This document shows positions 59,635 to 64,000 of a DNA stretch of 64,000 bases, piece by piece. Made by a program: the position numbers and the translations under genes. This DNA is from DASSUW01 sp963811895. GTDB lineage: Bacteria; Actinomycetota; Thermoleophilia; Solirubrobacterales; Solirubrobacteraceae. The stretch's first letter is position 1. The number at the start of each line of letters is the position of its first letter. The DNA lies in assembly GCA_963811895.1 (NCBI GenBank), contig CAWETE010000004.1, positions 682,001 through 746,000 of the forward strand, written 5' to 3'. The notes under the pieces are model-generated. The model was not told where the DNA came from. It searched no databases and saw only the letters and a program-made list of their open reading frames with translations.

Positions 59635-60817
59635 GTGACCGCACTCGACTCACCGCCGATCGCCAGCCGCTTACGCGACGTCGCGAGCTCGCCGGTGCGC
59701 GAGATCCTCGCGCTGACGGCGCGCCCGGGCGTGATCTCGTTCGCCGGCGGCCTGCCCGCGCCGGAGCTGTTCGACGCCGCCGGCTTGCGCGAGGCCTTCG
59801 CGGCCGCGCTGTCGGACGAGCGCGCCGGCCGCTCGCTGCAGTACTCGACGACGGAGGGCGACCCGGAGCTGCGCACCGCGATCGCTTCACGGCTGACCGC
59901 CCGCGGGTTACCGACCGAGCCCGACGAGCTGCTCGTCACCAGCGGCTCGCAGCAGGCGCTCACGCTGGCCGCCGCCGTGCTGATCGAGCCCGGCGACCGC
60001 GTGCTGGTGGAGGAGCCGTCCTACCTGGCGGCGCTGCAGGCGTTCGCGCTGGCCGGCGCCGTGGTGGTCCCCGTCGCGTGCGACGGCGACGGGCTCGATC
60101 CCGACGCGGTGGCCGCCGCGGCCGAGGAGCACGGTGCGCGCCTGCTCTACACGATCCCGACCTTCCACAACCCGACCGGGCGCACGCTGCCGCTCGAGCG
60201 CCGGCGCGCGCTCGCGGCGATCGCCGAGCGGCACGGCCTGTGGCTGATCGAGGACGACCCGTACGGCGAGCTGCGCTACCGGGGCGAGCCGCTGCCGAGC
60301 CTCGCCACGATGGCCGAGGACCGCACGCTCGCGCTCTCGACGCTCTCGAAGGTCGCCGCCCCGGGGCTGCGGATCGGCTGGGTGCGGACGCCGCCCGCCT
60401 TACGCCACGCGCTCGTGGTCGCCAAGCAGGCTGCCGACCTGCACTCGTCGACCGTCGACCAGGCGGCCGCGGCGCGCTGGCTCGGCGCCGTCGACCTCGA
60501 CGCGCACATCGGCGTCCTGCGCGCCGAGTACGGCCGCCGCCGCGACGCGCTGCTCGACGGCCTGCTCGGACGCGCTGCCTCCGGGGTCGACCCACAACCG
60601 CCCCGAGGGCGGCATGTTCGTCTGGGCGCGCCTGCCCGGCGGCTGGGACGCGGAGCCGCTGCTGGCCCGCGCGCTGGAGCGCGACGTGGCCTTCGTGCCC
60701 GGCTATCCGTTCTTCGCCGGCGAGCCCGACCGCGCGACGCTGCGGTTCTCCTTCACGACCCACGCGCCCGCCGAGATCGCCGAGGGTCTGGCGCGGTTGA
60801 GGTCTGCCTGGCAATAG
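59635..60817 (+). pseudogene. PLP-dependent aminotransferase (class I/II, 2-aminoadipate-transaminase-like), one frameshift
   Basis: The fold-type I enzyme has FAGGLPAPELF, YSTTEGDPELRTAIASRL, TSGSQQALTLAAAVLIEPGD, the PLP-phosphate and Asp region LIEDDPYGELRYRG, and the Schiff-base Lys in LSTLSKVAAPGLRIGW. It is the MocR-relative group containing LysN and other 2-aminoadipate, aromatic or kynurenine transaminases. A frame slip occurs at 60583-60586, where one extra G in GGGG separates RAAS from GSTHNRPEGGMFVWARLP. The repaired length is about 393 aa. GTG 59635 follows GGAG at a good spacing. Confidence 0.87.
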
Positions 60818-60828
60818 TCTGAGGCCCC

Positions 60829-61203
60829 ATGAAGGTCGTCCAAGCAGAGGGCCAGGACCGCGACACCCCGAGGGGCGTCGTCGGCGGCCACGAGATCTCG
60901 CAGGCGACGACCGGGGCCACGAACATCTACATGGGCGTCTTCCGCGTGCCGGCGGGCGCCCAGTCGCGGCCCCACTACCACGACTCCTGCGAGAGCGCCG
61001 TCTACATGCTGTCCGGGAGCCTGGAGGTCAAGTGGGGTGACCATCTCGAGCAGACGGTCACGATCGGGCCGGGGGACATGGTCTACGTGCCCCCGCGCGA
61101 GACCCACCTGCTCCAGAACCTCTCGGACGCAGAGCCGGCGGAGTACGTCGTCGCCCGGGATTCGCCGACCGAGGACTCGGTCGAGGTTCCCTGGGCCGGC
61201 TGA
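60829..61203 (+). CDS. Small cupin-domain protein
   Basis: The 124-aa single-domain cupin has motif 1 in RPHYHDSCESAVYMLSGSLE, with two His ligands and Glu, and motif 2 in GPGDMVYVPPRETHLLQNLS with the last His. It could be a metal-dependent dioxygenase-like or sugar-binding protein. It begins 12 bp after the aminotransferase stop, suggesting an operon. The region after it holds a hairpin. Confidence 0.87.
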   Translation: MKVVQAEGQDRDTPRGVVGGHEISQATTGATNIYMGVFRVPAGAQSRPHYHDSCESAVYMLSGSLEVKWGDHLEQTVTIGPGDMVYVPPRETHLLQNLSDAEPAEYVVARDSPTEDSVEVPWAG

Positions 61204-61210
61204 GCGGCAC

Positions 61211-61250
61211 GCGACGCGCTAAGTGAGTAGCCACTAACTTGGCGCGTCGC
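61211..61250. promoter_or_regulatory. Long hairpin after the cupin containing an operator half-site pair
   Basis: Outer arms GCGACGCGC (61211-61219) and GCGCGTCGC (61242-61250) are perfect. Inside, AAGTGAGT (61221-61228) and ACTAACTT (61233-61240) form an imperfect version of the operator at 61279. It may combine a terminator for the cupin and an auxiliary repressor site. Confidence 0.55.
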
Positions 61251-61278
61251 CGCTCGCCGGCAGCTTGACGCTCCCAGG

Positions 61279-61298
61279 AAGTGAGTGAATACTCACTT
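61279..61298. promoter_or_regulatory. Operator overlapping the MFS transporter start region
   Basis: AAGTGAGT (61279-61286) and ACTCACTT (61291-61298) are a perfect 8-bp inverted repeat with 4-nt centre, ending 2 bp before the ATG. The shape is typical of TetR/MarR-type repressor sites. TTGACG (61265-61270) and AATACT (61288-61293) could be -35 and -10, which would place transcription start at or near the ATG, implying a leaderless message. Confidence 0.65.
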
Positions 61299-61300
61299 CT

Positions 61301-62707
61301 ATGACCCGCTCTCGCCCCGGATGGACCTTCGCGATCGTCTCGATCGCCCTCTTCATGGTCGTCCTCGACAACCTGGTCGTCACCAACGCGCTCCCCTCGA
61401 TCCGCGAGGATCTCGGCGCGACGATCCAGTCGCTCGAGTGGACGGTCAACGCGTACACGCTCTCTTATGCCGTCCTGCTGCTCACCGGAGCCGCGCTCGG
61501 AGATCGCTTCGGCCGCCGCCGGATGTTCCTCATCGGCCTCGCCATCTTCACCGCCGCCTCCGCCGCTGCCGCACTCGCGCCCACGACCGGCGCGCTGATC
61601 ACCGCCCGCGCCCTCCAGGGCGTCGGCGCCGCCATCGTCACGCCGCTCACCCTCACGCTGCTCGCCGACGCGTTCCCCACCGAGAAGCGCGGCCTGGCGA
61701 TCGGCGCCTGGTCGGGCATCTCGGGGCTCGGCGTCGCGCTCGGCCCGGTGGTCGGCGGCGCGATCGTCGAGGGCATCTCGTGGCACTGGATCTTCTGGCT
61801 CAACGTGCCGATCGGGCTCGCGCTGCTCCCCCTCGCGGCCCGGAACCTCACCGAGAGCCACGGTCCGGCCCGCAGCCTCGACCTCCCCGGCGTCGGCCTC
61901 GCCAGCGCCGGCATGCTCGGCCTCGTCTACGGCATCGTCCGCGGCTCCGAGCTCGGCTGGACGAGCACCACCGTCCTGTCCTCGCTGATCGCCGGCGTCG
62001 TGCTCATGGCCGCCTTCCTGGTCTGGGAGTCGCGTGCGAAGGAGCCGATGCTGCCGCTGCGGTTCTTCCGCTCACGCGCCTTCAGCTCGGTCAGCGTCGT
62101 CTCGTTCTCGATGTACTTCGGCGTCTTCGGCTCGATCTTCCTGCTGGCCCAGTTCTTCCAGGTCACGCAGGGCTACTCGCCGCTCGAGGCCGGGCTGCGC
62201 ACCCTGCCGTGGACCGCGATGCCGATGCTCGTGGCGCCGCTCGCGGGCGTGCTGAGCGAGCGCATCGGCTCGAGGCCGTTCATGTTCACGGGCCTGGCGC
62301 TGCAGTCGATCGCGATCGCCTGGCTGGCGTCGATCTCGTCGCCCACCGTGCCCTACGGCGCCCTCGTCCTCCCGTTCGTGCTCGCCGGCACCGGCATGGC
62401 GCTCGTGTTCGCCCCGGCCGCCAACGCGGTGCTCGCCGCCGTGCGGCCCCAGGAGGCCGGGCAGGCGTCCGGCGCCACCAACGCGATCCGCGAGCTCGGG
62501 GGCGTCCTCGGCGTCGCGGTGCTCGCCACGGTGTTCGCCTCCAACGGCTCCTACGCGTCGCCGCAGGCGTACGTGGACGGCATGACGAGCGCCGCGTGGG
62601 TCGGCGCCGCGGTGCTGGCGGTGGGCGCTGTCGCGGCGCTGATGATGCCCGGCCGCAAGCACGCCGCCCTACGCGTCGGCCGCCCCCAGGTCGAAGCGGC
62701 AGCCTGA
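61301..62707 (+). CDS. MFS multidrug efflux transporter (DHA2 / EmrB-QacA family)
   Basis: The 468-aa protein has 14 predicted membrane segments. It carries the DHA2 signatures MVVLDNLVVTNALPSIREDL (motif D1), LGDRFGRRRMFLIGL (motif A) and GISGLGVALGPVVGGAI (motif C). No acidic repressor gene is adjacent in the window, but two operator-like repeats precede it. There is no Shine-Dalgarno between the operator and ATG 61301. The 3' end overlaps the convergent SDR-like gene by 39 bp. Confidence 0.92.
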   Translation: MTRSRPGWTFAIVSIALFMVVLDNLVVTNALPSIREDLGATIQSLEWTVNAYTLSYAVLLLTGAALGDRFGRRRMFLIGLAIFTAASAAAALAPTTGALITARALQGVGAAIVTPLTLTLLADAFPTEKRGLAIGAWSGISGLGVALGPVVGGAIVEGISWHWIFWLNVPIGLALLPLAARNLTESHGPARSLDLPGVGLASAGMLGLVYGIVRGSELGWTSTTVLSSLIAGVVLMAAFLVWESRAKEPMLPLRFFRSRAFSSVSVVSFSMYFGVFGSIFLLAQFFQVTQGYSPLEAGLRTLPWTAMPMLVAPLAGVLSERIGSRPFMFTGLALQSIAIAWLASISSPTVPYGALVLPFVLAGTGMALVFAPAANAVLAAVRPQEAGQASGATNAIRELGGVLGVAVLATVFASNGSYASPQAYVDGMTSAAWVGAAVLAVGAVAALMMPGRKHAALRVGRPQVEAAA

Positions 62708-63106
62708 GTAGTACGCCCCTGCCGGGGAAGCGAGGAAGGCGACGAGCTCGGCGATCTCCGCCGGGCTCGTCGTCCGTCCGGGGGTGATGGCCACCGGACG
62801 GATCCCGCGGCGCGCCCACTCGATCGAGAGCGTGCGGGCCATGTTCTCGAGCCCCGCGCGAGCCGCCTCGGCGTGGGCATCGCCCGGCGGCGGGGCGATC
62901 AGCACGATGAGCTGATCGTCGCGCAGCGCGCCTCGGATCGCGTCCCACGCCTCGTCGAGCACCGCGGGCACCGCTCCGGCCCCTTCGAAGACGAGGACGT
63001 CGGGCGATTCCGGAGCGGCCTCGGCGCCCAGCTCCACGAGACGGGCCGCGACGGCCCCGGACGCGGCGACCCGCACGCCGGCCAGCAGTCCCCGTCGCAG
63101 GATCAC
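62669..63106 (-). CDS. Truncated SDR-like protein without the NAD(P)-binding motif
   Basis: This 145-aa protein resembles the second half of a short-chain dehydrogenase: AARAGLENMARTLSIEWARR, GIRPVAITPGRTTSPAEIAE and SGCRFDLGAADA. The first half (LRRGLLAGVRVAASGAVAAR) lacks TGxxxGxG and NNAG, and the YxxxK active site is absent. It is coupled to PlsC through GTGA and appears to be a real small gene rather than a fragment, since the codon use is uniform and no frame remains upstream. Confidence 0.7.
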   Translation of the reverse strand: MILRRGLLAGVRVAASGAVAARLVELGAEAAPESPDVLVFEGAGAVPAVLDEAWDAIRGALRDDQLIVLIAPPPGDAHAEAARAGLENMARTLSIEWARRGIRPVAITPGRTTSPAEIAELVAFLASPAGAYYSGCRFDLGAADA

Positions 63107-63876
63107 GCGCGGTGCAGCTCGCGCCGCTGCGCGACCACTCCGGCGCGGCCGACCGCGTCGAGCTGGTCGTAGAGCGCGCGGAACTCGGTGAAGATCGCGT
63201 TCGCGACCTCCTGCTGCTGGTCGCGCGTCGGATCCTCGATCGGGTCCCAGCGGATCGGGTCGCCGTAGAGGATCGTCACCTTCGGGAACCGCAGCCGCTT
63301 CCAGTTGCGCACCTTCGACGAGCCGTGGATGGCCACCGGGACCACCGTCGCGCCCGACTGCAGCGCCAGCCGCCCGATCCCGGGCCGGACCGACTCCGAG
63401 AGCTTGCCGGTCCGCGAGCGCCCGCCCTCGGCGTACATCGCCACCGTCCCGCCGTTCGACAGGATCCCGCGCGCGGTGATGAAGGCCTCCTCGTCGGCGA
63501 AGCCACGCCGCACGGGAAACACGCCGCCCGGGCTGTAGATCCACTCCATCGGCTTGCTGAACAGCTGCGACTTGGCCATGAACCGCACCTTGCGCCGGAT
63601 CGAGACGCCGAGGAAGAAGTGGTCCAGGAACGAGAAGTGGTTGGGCGCGAGGATCACCGCGCCCTCGGCCGGCACCTTGTACGCATCGATGCCGCGCGCG
63701 CGGAAGACGATCCACCCGTACAGCGACATGGCGATGCGCACCGCCTCGTAGACCCAGTTGGGCTCGCGCGTGCGCGAGCGCTCGTGGAACTTGTCGAAAT
63801 GCTCTGCGGGTCGCGGGTCCTTGTAGACCTGCTCCCGCATCGGGGCCAGCTTCTCCTCCGTCATCTCCTCCCTCAT
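63103..63876 (-). CDS. 1-acyl-sn-glycerol-3-phosphate acyltransferase (PlsC family)
   Basis: The 257-aa acyltransferase has the catalytic NHFSFLD (N79-H80-x4-D85) and the phosphate-binding EGGRSRTG (from residue 150), with SPGGVFPVRRG and VVPVAIHGSSKV between and after. It transfers acyl chains to lysophosphatidic acid in phospholipid synthesis. ATG 63876 overlaps the upstream glpK stop, linking glycerol phosphorylation to phospholipid assembly. Confidence 0.9.
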   Translation of the reverse strand: MREEMTEEKLAPMREQVYKDPRPAEHFDKFHERSRTREPNWVYEAVRIAMSLYGWIVFRARGIDAYKVPAEGAVILAPNHFSFLDHFFLGVSIRRKVRFMAKSQLFSKPMEWIYSPGGVFPVRRGFADEEAFITARGILSNGGTVAMYAEGGRSRTGKLSESVRPGIGRLALQSGATVVPVAIHGSSKVRNWKRLRFPKVTILYGDPIRWDPIEDPTRDQQQEVANAIFTEFRALYDQLDAVGRAGVVAQRRELHRA

Positions 63877-64000
63877 TCTGACGCCCAGCCCCGCGAGCGT
63901 TCCAGTGCCCGGTGCCAGCCGTCGAGCAGCGACTCGCGCTCGTCCTCGCCCATGCCCGGCTCATACCGCGCACGCTCCTCCCCCATGCGCGTCACCTGGT
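63873..64000 (-). CDS. glpK: Glycerol kinase, C-terminal end (rest outside window)
   Basis: The minus strand reads out of the window to TGA 63873. The tail contains MGEERARYEPGMGEDERESL then LDGWHRALERSRGWASE, matching the conserved end of glycerol kinases (YEPxMxxxER...W..A.ERs.gW). Too little is present to assess activity. The stop overlaps the plsC ATG. Confidence 0.7.
   Translation of the reverse strand, partial: QVTRMGEERARYEPGMGEDERESLLDGWHRALERSRGWASE

Noticed and set aside
1377..60817. Programmed ribosomal frameshifting as the cause of the split genes
   Set aside because: The breaks occur in unrelated genes at simple G/C runs, in both directions, without shared slippery sequence plus structure; indel error is simpler.
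1..64000. tRNA, rRNA or riboswitch genes
   Set aside because: I saw no cloverleaf with conserved TTCGA arm, no rRNA-like stretch, and no recognisable riboswitch core in the short intergenic regions.

Overview
The window is very G+C-rich, with G/C-biased third codon positions throughout, frequent GTG and TTG starts, and many stop/start overlaps (ATGA, GTGA, TTGA). Together with a HemQ-type heme gene, WhiG/FliA-like and ECF42-like sigma factors, DUF3618/holin/DUF4235 envelope genes, LVIVD and choice-of-anchor-Q secreted proteins and many acyl-CoA genes, this points to an actinobacterium, probably Thermoleophilia/Solirubrobacterales. The taxonomic call is an inference from gene content, not a search. 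I see no rRNA, tRNA, CRISPR array, insertion sequence or prophage.

Layout. 1-4.5 kb: tail of an EAL protein, nitronate monooxygenase, patatin, glutathionyl-hydroquinone-reductase-like GST, and a secreted LVIVD protein. 4.5-10.6 kb: a secreted beta-helix protein, a fused glycosyltransferase-flippase, hemQ, an HD hydrolase and a methyltransferase. 10.7-18.7 kb: TetR, ParB-like, lipoprotein, DHH, 3-methyladenine glycosylase, a redoxin lipoprotein beside a polytopic membrane protein, a secreted glycosidase, and a divergent Fe-S trafficking set (erpA-like / bolA / grxD). 18.7-25.8 kb: an amino-acid permease bracketed by two near-identical double-hairpin repeats, an ABC-2 exporter pair, mtnA with two zinc dehydrogenases, and a sigma-28-type factor. 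25.8-28.2 kb: an ECF42 sigma factor with two YCII/DGPF proteins. 28-36 kb: SDR, DegV, AI-2E-type exporter, a four-gene envelope operon, a TetR/nitrilase pair, DUF2804, a YtkA-like protein and a SpoU methyltransferase.

36-47 kb is rich in CoA chemistry: thioesterase, CaiB/BaiF CoA-transferase, BKACE, a PAS-GGDEF cyclase, a PaaK-like ligase with its TetR, an acyl-CoA carboxylase beta subunit, HAD, amidase, an arginase-like protein and enoyl-CoA hydratase. 47-55 kb: a large secreted M14 carboxypeptidase, two acyl-CoA dehydrogenases, a decayed tyrosinase, an orphan degenerate ABC ATPase and a FabG-like SDR. 55-64 kb: a giant secreted ThuA/sugar-dehydrogenase/PKD protein, an aminotransferase, a cupin, an MFS pump under an operator that overlaps its start, a truncated SDR-like protein, PlsC and the end of glpK.

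About eleven otherwise well-conserved genes carry 1-2 nt frameshifts, mostly in G/C runs. This looks like residual indel error in a long-read or metagenomic consensus rather than mass gene decay. The tyrosinase differs: it also has two nonsense codons and is probably a true pseudogene. Broken genes are annotated over their full inferred span with the break point given.
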